Assembly (NCBI GenBank): GCA_019321725.1 | Contig: CM033113.1 | Coordinates: forward strand, 10,292,001-10,356,000 | DNA length: 64,000 nt | Reading direction: 5' to 3' | Source: Paulownia fortunei | Lineage: Eukaryota > Streptophyta > Magnoliopsida > Lamiales > Paulowniaceae | Part shown: piece after piece, positions 17,735 through 30,308 of the stretch | Numbering within the stretch: position 1 is the stretch's first letter | Layout of the letters: each line of letters begins with the position of its first letter | Program-made: the position numbers and the translations under genes | Notes under the pieces: model-generated | The model's database searches: none | What the model was told of the DNA's origin: nothing | What the model saw: the letters and a program-made list of their open reading frames with translations, nothing else

Positions 17735-18738
17735 CTACTGAGCCCTTATTAGGATTTAGGACATTAGTGTAATGTTATACACCATAATGTCATAAAACAT
17801 TTACTAAAAAATTGAAGGCAAAAAGATTCAGAATTCTTAAGCTGCAACTAGCTTATTAACTCAAAATGAAAACCAACTTATTTTATATTTGTATCTATCA
17901 ACACCAAAGACATATAATACTCAATAAAATAAAAAATATAGTAAGACTTCAACTTTTAATATATTCTACTTACTTATTAATTTTATTTAAATTAGGGAAT
18001 TAATATCCAAATTATGACAATCATCGCTTAATCAAATTATAAAAAAGTATTACTACATGGTCTTATACAGATCTAAAAGAACTCTAAATTCTCATTTTAT
18101 CTTAATAGCTAACAGATAGCTAAATTTTACTATTTTTTACTTATAATAAATATAAGTTGATAATAAAACTGAACTTATAATAAATTATAAGTAAATAGTA
18201 AAATTATACTTATAATTAAATACATGGACGGTGCAGCAATTTTCATTTCAAACCGTTACCAAATCACTTGTGCGGTGAGATTTTGATTTAAATTTTCAAT
18301 CACAGTATGTGTATCAAATCAACAATAATAGTGTGATGCAAGACTGATTCAGACGGTTTTTTAAACGTTTTGATCAGACCTACTATTTTGCATTCGTAAT
18401 TTAGGATTTATGGCAATATTTTGAGGCTCTCAAGTATAAGGTCAATTTCATGGGGCAAAAAAATTACTTTATGTTCATTGTGCCATTTTTTCAATTGTAT
18501 TTGATTTTCTATTAAGTTATTCGATCAGTTTTTGTCATATGAGTGTCATCAGTCAAAAATTATATTAATTCCTTTTTCATTTCATATATTTTTTAAGTAT
18601 TTTTCTACATTCACAATTTTGGTTCAAGAGGTAATTTTGGGATTCCTTTAATTAATAGTCAATTTGAGGGAAAGATTGCTTTGCTTTTGTTGATTGTGCT
18701 ATTCTCTGAGTTGCATTGGTTTTACATATACATATATC

Positions 18739-18776
<38 letters not shown>

Positions 18777-18777
18777 T
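18739..18777 (+). repeat. Compound (TA)n(CA)n microsatellite
   Basis: A run of TA dinucleotides passes directly into a run of CA dinucleotides. Similar compound AC/AT repeats occur at 27163 and 30259. Confidence 0.9.
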
Positions 18778-20463
18778 CATCTGTAAATATATCAAACATG
18801 TGTATACATTTATGTATATTCATTTATATAATATTAAATAAATAAATATATATTTATATATGTAAATTTATATAATATAAGATATCAAATATAGACCGTT
18901 TTTAACTCTTTGATATATATATATATTATTTTTATTTTTGTTTAATGGTTTTTTTGCCATTTATGTGTTTCACAGGAGCCCCTAATTCTACGAGTTTCAG
19001 AATTCAGAATTATAAAATACGTACTTATATAAGAGTTAAGATAATAACAGTGTTTGAAAAGTTTAATCACTGCAGAAGCTGGATCATATATAACAAAGAT
19101 TCTAATGGGGTTTCTTTCCAATGAAAGCAACCATTAGAATAGGAGTAATGGGTAGAGACTTGAATGATTATGGAAAGTAAGTGGACAATACAGAAGGGAT
19201 GGTAGATCATTAACGAGAGAGAGTGATGATGTTTTAGACATTATTCCTAACTTTGCTATGGCACTTCTGTGATCGAACACCACAGATTTTGATCATGAAA
19301 CTAGACAATCATCATAACTTCAATGAAAGATTAAAGGAAAATCTTTGCTGAAACTTAACAGAAGGTATTCTCAGTTAATAAGAAAAAAACAGGAGATATA
19401 ACGAACAAAGTCGTATTTTAGATTCCTGGGCTTAAGTATCATGAAATGATTTCTGCTACATTACGCAGTGAAAGTGTGAAACACATTCTCAAGCGAATAT
19501 CATCTCTATTGGTGCAAATACAAGATCCCTATGTTAAAACCATCCGGATACCATACTTCTTCAAGTGGATAACCACTGATAAACTTACTCTCTGTCTATC
19601 TGAAGTAAGCTCAATTAATTTCTTCTTTCTGTATTTGTTCCTGAGCAATTGAAGAATCTCTTATATGGCACAACAGACAGACATGCTCTGCTGATGAAGA
19701 GTATAAAAAGATACATAATATTCTTCATGCACTGTAGTTTGGTAAGCACGCATGAGGAGCAACCAAACTTAAATGCTACTGCCCTGTTCAGTAGAAATGA
19801 TATGATGGTGAATTTCATCTCCATATGTACCTCTGGACCAAAAAAGCAAATACACACAAGGATTAGCATTTTTACCATACCCCTGGAACAACGGAAATTA
19901 GGAATGCTCCAAATTTTTCTTTAGCATAAAAGTCACCAGACGTGGTGCTCTGGCTCCTGTACTTCATTTATGCCCTGGCAAATGCACAAAAGAACTGTGA
20001 TCCCAAGCGATTGAACCTCATCTCCCTTAACATCAAGAGGTTGTTGATGCAGATGAAATCATCCAGACAAGAAGAAAGGGACATTATAGAGAAGTTAGCA
20101 TCACTGAGCCACTCTGATTTTAATGCTATGGTGTACAATTTCAAATCTGATAGATATAGATCCTAATGTGGCTGAAAAGTAACAACCATCTCATTAAGGG
20201 GGAGCAAAATCTCCAATTAGATTCTCGGTAGTCCAGCATAATTGGTAAGAAGACAATAAATTTGCTGGAGTATCAGGGGAACGCTTGAAGAACTCTAAAT
20301 AAATGCTTCAAATATTAATAAGACAATTCCATATCCAAGCATTCATGTTTCGATTTAAACAATTTTTTGTTTACATTGAATGGTAACTTAAAAACAAAGG
20401 CAATTTCAATCCAATTTCTACTTATCTTTTCAGATTTCACACAATTTTACCACATTTATTTCT

Positions 20464-21941
20464 CTAGTTGCAACAGCTGTATCCTTGCTGTTCATCCAAC
20501 TTAAACCCAACCATCTCAGCCTCACGGCAGATTTCCTTACACTTGGCTAACCTCCCAGAAGCCATATAAATTCCAATCACTTCCCTGTAAATATCGTAAG
20601 TCGGAGTAAAACCAGATTCCTTAAGTTTAGAAAAATATCTAGCAGTCCCTGAGAGATCATTCAAAGCAACAAAAAGCTTTATCAGCACACGATAAGCCGG
20701 GAGATCAAGCAGACAATTTGAAGCCTCCATTTCCCAGACAACGGCCATTGCATCCCTATATTTATTCTCCAAATACCGACTATGTATCAAAGTGGTGTAC
20801 ATGACTACACTAGGAATGCTACCGGACTTCTTGAACCAATCATATAATGCCTCCACAATATCAAACTTCCCCAGCTTTGTGCAAACTTTCATGATAGCTG
20901 TGCAGTCCTGCTGGGTCAATTTAAGATCCTCTCTTTTTGCGAGCTCCTCCAACAAGGGCAACACAAGCATTCTTTTATCAGGATTTTTCCCAAGTTCTAG
21001 AATTAGTTTAGCATACACGCCAGGGTCCAACATTCTTTTACCTTCTGTGGCAGCTGAGAGAAGCCTCCAAGCAAGTCTCAAGTTTCCTCCTTTAATGAAA
21101 CCCTTTACCATTGCCTCATAAACACTCTGGCTTGCCAAGCTGATGAACTTATCCAAGTCAAAAGGCATTTTCAACTCATGCGCCCTTGCCAAGACCTCGA
21201 CCGTGGAAGCAAGGATTCGATCGTCAGGGAACAAATGAGGCTGGTTCTGAACCCAACAAAAAACTTGTAGAGCTCGGTCCGGAAGACCCATGTGGCCCAA
21301 CTCCGGACTGTCATCGACAAGGACCCTTTTCGTAGAAACTGAGTCCACTGGTTGAGAACTGTGGACACATTATCCTCAGGAGGAAGACTTCTAATGTCCC
21401 TGGCTAAGCTAATCAAGAAAGTTGGATTCTTGTAAATCTGATTGGATATGGGCTGCCTCGCAGAACGAGCAAGATGAGTCCTGATTATTTTCTTAGGCAT
21501 GGGAAGTCCCAAAGGTCGAATCTTGTGAGGAAGAGGGAGTGGGAGAGGCCTTTCCCTATTCAATTTTCCGGGCTTCTGAGGAACCCTTGCCTGGAAAAGG
21601 GATGAAATCGATTCAATCTCATCCGACTCCCACACCACATTTCCATCATAACTGTCACTAACATCATTTTCATCATAATCACAGTGAAGGGCAACTGAAT
21701 CAGAATCAGACGGAGGCCCTTCACATGGAATCGCTTCCTCAACGTGACGAAGCACAGGATGGAAGTCAGGTGGAGGCTCTGTTCGTCGACGATGGCGAAG
21801 GTTCTTGGGAAGCTGCAGTTTTTTACGGTAATGATTTTTGCTATCAGAGCGTGATGCAAATACTATTCCATGTGAAAATCTAGTAGCATTACTGCAGTTA
21901 GAAACTGGGTATGAAAACAAATAGCAGACTAAGCTCTCCAT
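20464..21941 (-). CDS. EMB975: Pentatricopeptide-repeat-type protein (At2g01860/EMB975-like), frame broken by an apparent 1-bp deletion
   Basis: Intronless gene resembling the Arabidopsis PPR protein At2g01860 (EMB975), an organellar RNA-binding-type protein. The frame from the ATG at 21941 runs through a basic, plastid-transit-like N-terminus and a proline/acidic region to codon 213 near 21303. The homologous protein then continues in another frame from GAG at 21303 (ELGHMGLPDRALQVFCWVQ) to the stop at 20464-20466. Homologs read ...VR-ELGHMGLP, so one G seems missing in CGG-GAG. Counting that base gives about 492 aa, the family's length. The C-terminal half has helical PPR-like repeats (for example MYTTLIHSRYLENKYRDAM). 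Downstream of the break the original frame reads 43 unrelated codons, then stops. The break could be a sequencing error, a recent pseudogene or a null allele. I favour error or recent loss, because the downstream frame is otherwise intact. Confidence 0.8.
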
Positions 21942-22201
21942 TCATCAAAATCAAACAATCAGCGAAGTTGTCCGGCCCGTATCAAATCAATCTGACAACT
22001 TCTAATAGACATTTCATCAAACGGCAGGTGGTTGTAACCAAGAACGCTGAAATTTCTGTATTGAATTACAAAACTCTTGCTTTTGATAAGATATCTCAGT
22101 GAAAAACTGTAGACTAATTACCTGCAAACGCAAAAAGGGCAAGATGTATGTTCCGGCCTGTCAACGCTTTCTTTATGTCACTTGGCTTCAGGACGCACAA
22201 G

Positions 22202-22227
22202 GAGAGAGAGAGAGAGAGAGAGAGAGG
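22202..22227. repeat. (GA)n microsatellite upstream of the PPR gene
   Basis: Thirteen GA units. On the PPR gene's strand this is a CT run about 260 bases before its ATG, a position typical of plant promoter or leader pyrimidine patches. Confidence 0.9.
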
Positions 22228-22341
22228 GTACTTCAAGCAAATTCTTTCGAGTCTCAGTTTCTTTGAAGGATTATACAGATTTTTCGATTATTTACTACGT
22301 TTTGGTGTTCAGATTTACCAAAGAGTGGTGAATGATTTCAC

Positions 22342-22500
22342 TCCATAAATTTAATTATTTTAATATATTATTTTATAATTTTCAAGTATTTGATATTTTC
22401 TAAATTTAATTATTTTAATATTTTATTTTTTAAAATTAAATTTTAAACATTTTGTCCACTCAAGTTACATTTATTATAACATTTTACCTCTTAATGTTGT
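22342..22500 (+). mobile_element. Partial MITE-like repeat related to the element at 49400
   Basis: The segment repeats AATTTAATTATTTTAATAT-type blocks and ends in TTATTATAACATTTT. This matches the arm of the foldback element at 49400-50014, which reads TTATTATAACACTTTG at the equivalent point. Only one arm is evident here. Confidence 0.35.
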
Positions 22501-23108
22501 ATTCAAATGAATTTTTTACTAAAATACTATTCATCAGCTACCCTCACATTTTTTCCATCTTTGCATTTTCACGCTAAAGTCAAGAAAAACGAATCATAAT
22601 ATTTTTAAATTATTGTCAATAGTGAAAACATGATAAATAAATTAAATTTATGGTTAATTAAATAATGACAAGCGTAAAATAATATATTAAATATTAATTT
22701 ATATTTTTTATTTATATTTTAAAATTTAATTAAATATATTTCTTAAATAAATAGTAAATTAATTGATATTTTAATATATATTTTTTATCAATCAAATATC
22801 TTCAAATGTCAAATTTCAATTATTGACAATCACGATTGTATCTTTCAAATTATAAAAGTGAATATTAATATTTTAGTAATTCATATAACATAATGTGATT
22901 AAAGTTGTAAATGTCCATCAAATCTTGAATACCAATCAAAATTACTTTACAAAATGAAAAATGGTAAGAACTCCTACTCCATAAGTATAAATATAAGTTA
23001 TTTTTAAAAAATAAAAATAAGCTGTGAATAAGAAGTTCAAATAAAAACAGTGTATAAGGAAATTCTTTCAACTTAAGGTGATCAAATTTAAGAAGATTTA
23101 TAATATTC

Positions 23109-23199
23109 GAGACAAAAGTCCAGACGTTCATCATGGAATCAACTCAAGTCTATGGTGTTTGAGGCAAAAGTTAAGACATTCATCGCGGAATCAACTCAA
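23109..23199 (+). repeat. Diverged tandem repeat, 52-bp period
   Basis: The 39-base unit starting GAGACAAAAG at 23109 is repeated at 23161 starting GAGGCAAAAG, with about six substitutions. Both copies end GGAATCAACTCAA. Confidence 0.75.
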
Positions 23200-24290
23200 A
23201 TAATAATGTTTAATTTGATATTAAGTTGTCAAAAATCAGAATTAACTTTATTGGAAATTCAATCCATTTTGAAGGAGATCAAATATCAGTTCTATCAAAA
23301 AGTTATCAAATCTACTAAGCCAATATTATTGAAACTCTAATGTTTAATTTAAAATCAGTGTATCAAATATTTAAATTAACATTATTGAATGATAAAATTA
23401 AATTTGAAAGAGATCAAGTGATTCCACATCCAAATTTTCAAATACAAAAATTATTATTTTTGAAAAGAATAATTCAATTCTTTTTTATTCAATAAAAATT
23501 AAATTTGTACTATTTTTTTGTTTGTAATTTTTAGAAACAACAAAATTTATGTTAGACATGATAAATAATGAAACTTTTATAATAAATAATATTTTTGACA
23601 AAAGTACCAAATTGCTTTCCCATATTGCTTTCATGGACTTCATATTGCTTATTTACCTTCTCCAATAGGAAATAAGTCTTCAATTGAGTTATATCTTGCA
23701 TTAGCTCAACTACAGACTCTACCAGAAATCCACCGAGCTAATAACAAGAATCCTGATTATACTAGAACAATACCCTGACCGAGTTATAGCCCTATCCAAG
23801 TTGTAGCCCTATGCAATTGAAACAACTACCCCGGCTTTTGCCATTTGCCCGCAATCATGGGGTGGTCTAGAGGAAGTATATCATGCATCATGGATTTTTT
23901 CAATCATTTATTATTTCATTTTGAAACGGTTTTGATGTGGTATTATTCCATTTAACGGTATTTATTGTCTGCATCACAAAAAGAAATTATTAAAAGTGTG
24001 AGGGACTGACTCGATGAAATTTTTTCGATATAAGCTAAATATTTTGAGAGCATACAAGTACATAATTAATTACGTATATTTTAATAATGAATGTATAAAT
24101 ATTTATAATATTGATATGATGATTATTATGGGTATGGACCCTTAAACCTTAGTGGACTTAGTCAGAACATTACAATCCATCTCTGTGTATTGATTTTTAG
24201 ATTTTTTAAACTTGATCTATCGGGTCTTATCTTTATTTTGATCCATAATCTAAATGCATTTTTTGAACTTAATCTATTTTGGGTTCATGG

Positions 24291-24383
24291 TCCATCAAGA
24301 TTGTCGAACTCATGAGCTTGATTGAAGCTCGTGATCCATCAAGTTTCATTGTCGAACTCTTGAGCTCAATCGAGGCTCGTGAG
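24291..24383 (+). repeat. Diverged tandem repeat, ~44-48-bp period
   Basis: TCCATCAAG followed by TTGTCGAACTCATGAGC begins at 24291. A second copy, TCCATCAAG then TTGTCGAACTCTTGAGC, begins at 24338. Both continue into an AATCGAGGCTCGTGA-like block. Confidence 0.65.
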
Positions 24384-24953
24384 ATTGGCAACAAAATATA
24401 ATTTTGTATTTTTTAGTAATCGACCTTCTTATCCCGCTAATCAACTTGAATCTATAAGCTTAGCAAAATATTAGCTGGCAACACACAATTCAGTCCAATT
24501 CAATCATGGGTTAACAACTTGTCAATATATAAACCCTGGCACATCTAGCTCGGTCCACCCCAATAATAAGCTCGATCCTTTTACAAGACTTCATCAATTA
24601 TTATTTAGACCCAATCACTTGAGGCGATATAGGATGATTGATGACATCAATTTTTAAGTGCTATTTATTTTTGGCATTTTCCAGTTTTGTTTTGAAAAAA
24701 AAAAATATGAAAAGTAATCGTATAATAAATCTAATTGAAGAAGAAAAACTTAGGTAATCTTGTCTATTATTTAATCAAACTAAATTATAAGCCCTCAAAA
24801 AGTAGGTTTAGGATTACTATATATAGTTAAACAAACAAAAGATAAGCATAAATTTTGCACACAAACAAAATGTAATCTTTTATTAATTTAGCATTCAAAA
24901 AATATATTAATAAAAATAAAATTAGGCAGTTATTTCAACTGATCAATTTCCAG

Positions 24954-27162
24954 CTAGATGAGCATAGCAGACAAGAATTCATTCCAGATATCAGGAACCC
25001 CACTGAGACACCAATGGCTGCAGTCCATGTCCTTGTGACCTCCATGGCCATAAACAGAAGGATGCCCATCTATTCTTAGTTGTGAAAGTGTAGTAATGTT
25101 CAGCAAATAGACTGGTTTACCCATACCTCTCAGAACTTTCTCTAGCACCAGCTCTGCTGGATGAGGGCTTCCTGGTCTTTTCAGTGGTTGTGTTTGTCCC
25201 CCACAGTTTTTAGCATTTAACCCTTGCCCACTGCAACAAAAGATAAGTTGAAGTTAAATAATTTGATTCATATTGAATACATAAATTTATAGTTATCAAG
25301 TGGAGCTCGAGTTGAATTTAAAGTTTGTCTAATTTGTATATATATATATACAAGATGCAGAAGTGACAATAGTTACAAAGTTTATATTGATTATTAAAAT
25401 AACTAAGTCTGATAATAATTCTATTGTAACTGTACATGCGTTGCTAATAGTTAATAATGATAATATAAACATAAGTTTTGTAATTATTAAATTTGTAAAA
25501 TTATTATCATAATAAAATAATTCTTCTCATCAGTAACAACGTTCAAATTATTACTTAACATCTTGTTATTAATATTTTATTTATATTCAAAAAACCACAA
25601 GAACCAGTTTTCATGTCAAAATGAATTCTTCAAGTTTTCTAAATGTAAACAAAATAAAGTGTAAATCAAACAACTTTTCGATATTAGTCAATTGGCACGT
25701 AATTAAAGTGAAATATGTATAAATTGCAAATATCACCTCCAATATACCTGGCATGATCAGGAGAAACAGCCTGGAAGAACACTTGAGTTTTGGTTGGATC
25801 TACATTAGAATCTATCCATTTTGCCCATGTATTCAGTGCTTTTTCATATGCAGACAAACGGTTCATGTCTTTAACTGTAGTATTCCCATACACAACCCAG
25901 TCCCAACTGATAAAGAGAAGAAAAAAAAAAGCGTTTAGAGAGAAAGACCTGATTATTATATACGCCCTCTCATCTTTTCCAATATTATATAGTTCAATTT
26001 TACATAAAAGATCATAGCGGAGGTTTTGAATATTAAAAATATTTAAAAAAATAATAATATCACTGTAACTTTTTTGAATGAAAAAATATTGTTACTAACA
26101 AAAAACAAATTATTTATTTATATATAATGAAAGCATAAACTACTTATTACTTTTATATTATTGTTTTATTTTATAATAATATTGTATTTATGTTTTATAT
26201 GTAAATATATATAACATATGCACATATTTTTACATATAATATAAATATCCATAATAAATTAAAAAATATATGTAATATTTTAATGCGAATTGAGTCCTAA
26301 TCTGGATTCAAATCCTAAATCTGATACCTGTGTGTGATTTTAAAATCCTCTCCAAGTGGGGTGGATTCGGATTGACCGAGACGCATACTGTAATCTCTAG
26401 TTTTACAAGAGAGTTGAAAATTTGAAAATTTGATTACTTTTATAATATTGTTATCAAAAGTATTAAGTAGTAGTTGAGAGATGTCCATATCTAATAATTA
26501 TGTTAATTAAGAGACTAGTTTTTCTTATAAAGAAATTTGAATTTAAAAAAATAATATCTTATTTTAAAATGACCCTGTAAAAAAATAGAAACAATACATT
26601 TGGATTATAAAGAAAAACTTGAATAAGAAAATTCAGTTATTTAACAAAGAAGGTTGTTAGTAAATAACAACTTCATCTAAAGTTTAAGTTATAAAAGAAA
26701 TATGTTTGGTATCATTTTGGAATGTTTTGGAAAAAATATTTGGAGAAATATATTTTGAAGAGTTTTTTCCAACAATGTAAGGAGAATAAAAATATGTTGA
26801 GCTTTGTTTTGAAAATAATTTTATAATATATTTTGAAAGAAAGTTGCATATGGTTTCATTTTTCAAAGGAACCTATTTTACTATAGATATTATATTTATA
26901 TAAGATTGTGTCTAATTAGTAGTGTCACATTAATTTTTTGTAATATAATTTATATTTTTATTAGATTAATATAATAGTTAAAAGATATATATATATATGT
27001 AACAATTGAAATATATATATATATGTAATCATTGAAATTAAGGTTTTTTCAAAATATTTTGTGAGAAGTGGGGAATACTTTTGGGGGAACAAAACTCCAA
27101 CTTTTACAATGTTTGGTTTCATTCATGAGAATAAAACATTCCCAAATATCTCATCATAAAAT

Positions 27163-27199
<37 letters not shown>

Positions 27200-30100
27200 A
27201 CAAGAAAAAAAAGTTTATTTATTCACAAAAAAAAAAAAAAGGGCCTTACGGTTGTTTCCTCCCAGTGTGAAGCCACCAATGCCAAGAGTCGAAAATAAGA
27301 ATATCCATTCCTCCCCATATTTTACTAGTACTGATAGAATCCAGCCTCAGCACCCTCCCTCTTCCCTCACTCTTTATATCCACAAGAAATGCATTTCGGA
27401 AGAACATTATCGATACATTGTAACCCTACAACACATAAATCAATCAAACGTGACATCAAAAAATATAAATAAAAATTAAATGACCCTATTAATTAATTAT
27501 TAATGTAAAGAATTGATTAAATTTATTCGATATTGTATTTTTAATTAAATTGACTGATCAATAGTACCAATGTTTAGAAAGTAGATGGAGTAATGCATGT
27601 GATCTCACGGGGAATGTAAAAGTAGAAAGGCCGGCTATGGTCCGCGAGGTGTACGTAGCTTGTGGTACTGCCACATGAAGCATGCATGTTAGAGATTGCC
27701 ACTGGTTCAGACTCAGTGAATCTCCCACAAACATAAGCCGCTTACCCTTTAATTTTCTCAATAAATCCACACCATTAAACCTACATTTGAATAAACACAT
27801 ATATTAATTTAATAGTAATTAGACATATAAATTCCTGAGAAATTATACGATTATTTGCTGTACGGAAAGTGACAAGTCACAAAATAAATATTATTGCACT
27901 TATTGTATGATTAATGGGTTGTGGTTGGATGGGATACGGAAAAATACTTTTCATATATTATGGTTAATTAACCAAATATACACGAAACGTATTGCCAAAC
28001 TTATTTCATTTTAAATATTACTTTTTTTTTTTTTTTTTTTGCATATAGAGAGTAAAAACAATGAAATAATTGCATGAGTATTGTCGTTTTGCCTTCATGA
28101 GTTTTTAAATTATAAAATGAAAGTTCTTACACTAATTAATGTCCCACATGTGCATAATTAATGATTTTTCTGATTGAATTTTATAAACAATCCTGACCAT
28201 AGAACGAGAAGAAAAAATGGATGGGATATTAAGCAAGTAGAGGGAAATCAGTTCCAAAATCAAAGCCAGTCAGTGTCAAATTAAGGGAAAGAAAGAAAAA
28301 AAATGTGGAATAAATCCATGAAAAGAACGTTACACCAGAAATTAATCAATATTTAAATATTGATAATTTCAAATATTGTTTTAAAATCTAAATGACTTGT
28401 GGTTGAACACTGCACGCGAAGAATTCCTTTGCTTGAGAGGTTGCATGCTCTTTAATTTGTAGTTTTACGTTGGGACAATAATAGGCTTGTTTGAGTCGAG
28501 TTTGTTTAAACATAAAATTTGATCTATTAAATTTTTTGAATAGACAAATCCAGACCCGATTCAATTTTGGTGGATGAATTCATTAGATCGATAAATTAAT
28601 TTTAAAATTTAAATATATTAAAATTATATTTTTAAACACAATGCTATTAAAAAATTTTAAACAAAATATTTTTTAAAAAATAATCATATAAATATGTGTA
28701 ATAATTTTTTTAAAAAATTAAATAAATCAGTGTGGATCTAAAATGAAAAATTTTAAATTTAATATAAATTTATTTAAATTATTAAAACTCAATTCCATTT
28801 GAACCCATACCTTACCTAATTCTCTAGGTTAAGGGCTACTCATAATTAATGATTGATTGTGAAGGGACTAACAACTTGGGAGAATGGGACAATGTGGGTT
28901 TGTCTTTTAGAAATGGAAATTAATTAATGATTGAGGACATTTGAGATTAACAATTCAGAAAATAATTATGAATGGTCCCAAGCAAATTGTTGTCCCAAAG
29001 ACACCCATCATATTGAAAAGGAAAAATACGACATTAAATTTTCTAACTTTTGTTCTACTTTTAATTTAAAGTTAGTAGAGGCATGCAAAAATGTTCCATG
29101 AGTTTAATATTTGGCACACTTTTTAACACAAAAGTCAAGTTTTTTTTTTTTTTTTTTGTGAATTTCCAGTAAAAAATCAAGTTAGACCGTGGGACTTCCG
29201 CTCTAAAACTCGATCCTTAAATTCACAAAAAAGGGTGAAATTTTTCTGGCCATGTATGTTTTCATTTTCAAAATTCATTTTTTGATTTTATATTATTTTA
29301 AAATTTAAAATTGTGTTTATTTGGCCTATTTTCAATGAAAATATTTTCAATGAAAATATTCATTTTATCTTCTCATTTTTTCATAAAAAATATCATCTCA
29401 AATTTATAATTTTAATTTTCAATCCTATAAATATCTTTAATTTAATAGTAATCAATAACTATTCACATCATTTCAATTCAAATTATACTAACAAGGCCTT
29501 CCACTACAAAACTATATAAACTTAGTATATTATTATTTTTAAACTATATAATTTTAATGAGATCCACCACCTATAAATTTTATAAATAAAATATTATATT
29601 TAAATTAAATTTTCAAAGCGAACCTATTACTATCAATTTCATCTAATTAATATATAACTATTTTCAAACAATATAAATCCACCACCTTTTAAATCATCGT
29701 ATCCAAATTAAATATTTAAAGTGGAATTCACCACTATCAACTTTGAGAATTATTATATATACAAAATTTTGAAAATGATATTATAAAATATACAAACAAA
29801 TATTTTTTTTATCATGTACGAAATTTAAAACCCCTTAAAAACTATTCAATCAAATATATTTTCATTTCCAAACCTATATAAAATTTTATTTTTATTCATT
29901 CATTCATTAAAATATAATTTCGCTAATTACACGAAAATCAATACAAAATTGAATTCTCAATAAAAATAAATATTAAAAAAAAAGGAAAAAAGAAAACAAC
30001 CACAAAAGGTATTTCTTGGAAGCTGACAAATCAGCCAAAAAAAACCATTTATAACACAAACAAAAACTCGCTCCATCTTTCATCAATTTCTTGAAATCTT

Positions 30101-30253
30101 TCCATCTCAACAAGCTGAATAACCCCCAAAAAAAGATCAAAATTAAAGAAAAGGTAAATAATAAAATAAATAAATGAAGACAGAGTTCAAAGACTACGCC
30201 AGCTGCCATTATCACAATTGTCATGCAAAGCAGCAACCATTGATCCAACTGTA

Positions 30254-30308
<55 letters not shown>

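Larger units (their letters stand above)
17205..20463. other. Intergenic region between citrate synthase and the PPR gene
   Basis: The two flanking genes converge here. The first few hundred bases are the citrate synthase 3' untranslated region. The rest is AT-rich with simple repeats. The part between about 19450 and 20460 is less AT-rich and contains short open frames on both strands, but none resembles a known protein. Some of it is probably 3' untranslated sequence of the PPR gene. Confidence 0.5.
21942..24953. other. Intergenic region between the PPR and TBL genes
   Basis: The first ~260 bases are the upstream region and leader of the minus-strand PPR gene, including a GA/CT microsatellite. 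The remainder is AT-rich with repeats (22342, 23109, 24291). The stretch 23600-24660 is less AT-rich and looks like old repetitive DNA, but I found no coding domain, primer-binding site or clear ends. The last bases before 24954 are the TBL 3' region. Confidence 0.5.

Noticed and set aside
19446..20166. Short plus-strand frames downstream of the PPR gene
   Set aside because: No family resemblance and no splice-linked continuation; likely PPR 3' flank.
21306..21348. ATG at 21348 as an independent start for the C-terminal PPR half
   Set aside because: Residues between this ATG and the frame break (VSTKRVLVDDSP) do not match the family, while the other frame does match up to the break. The ATG is a by-product of the frameshift.
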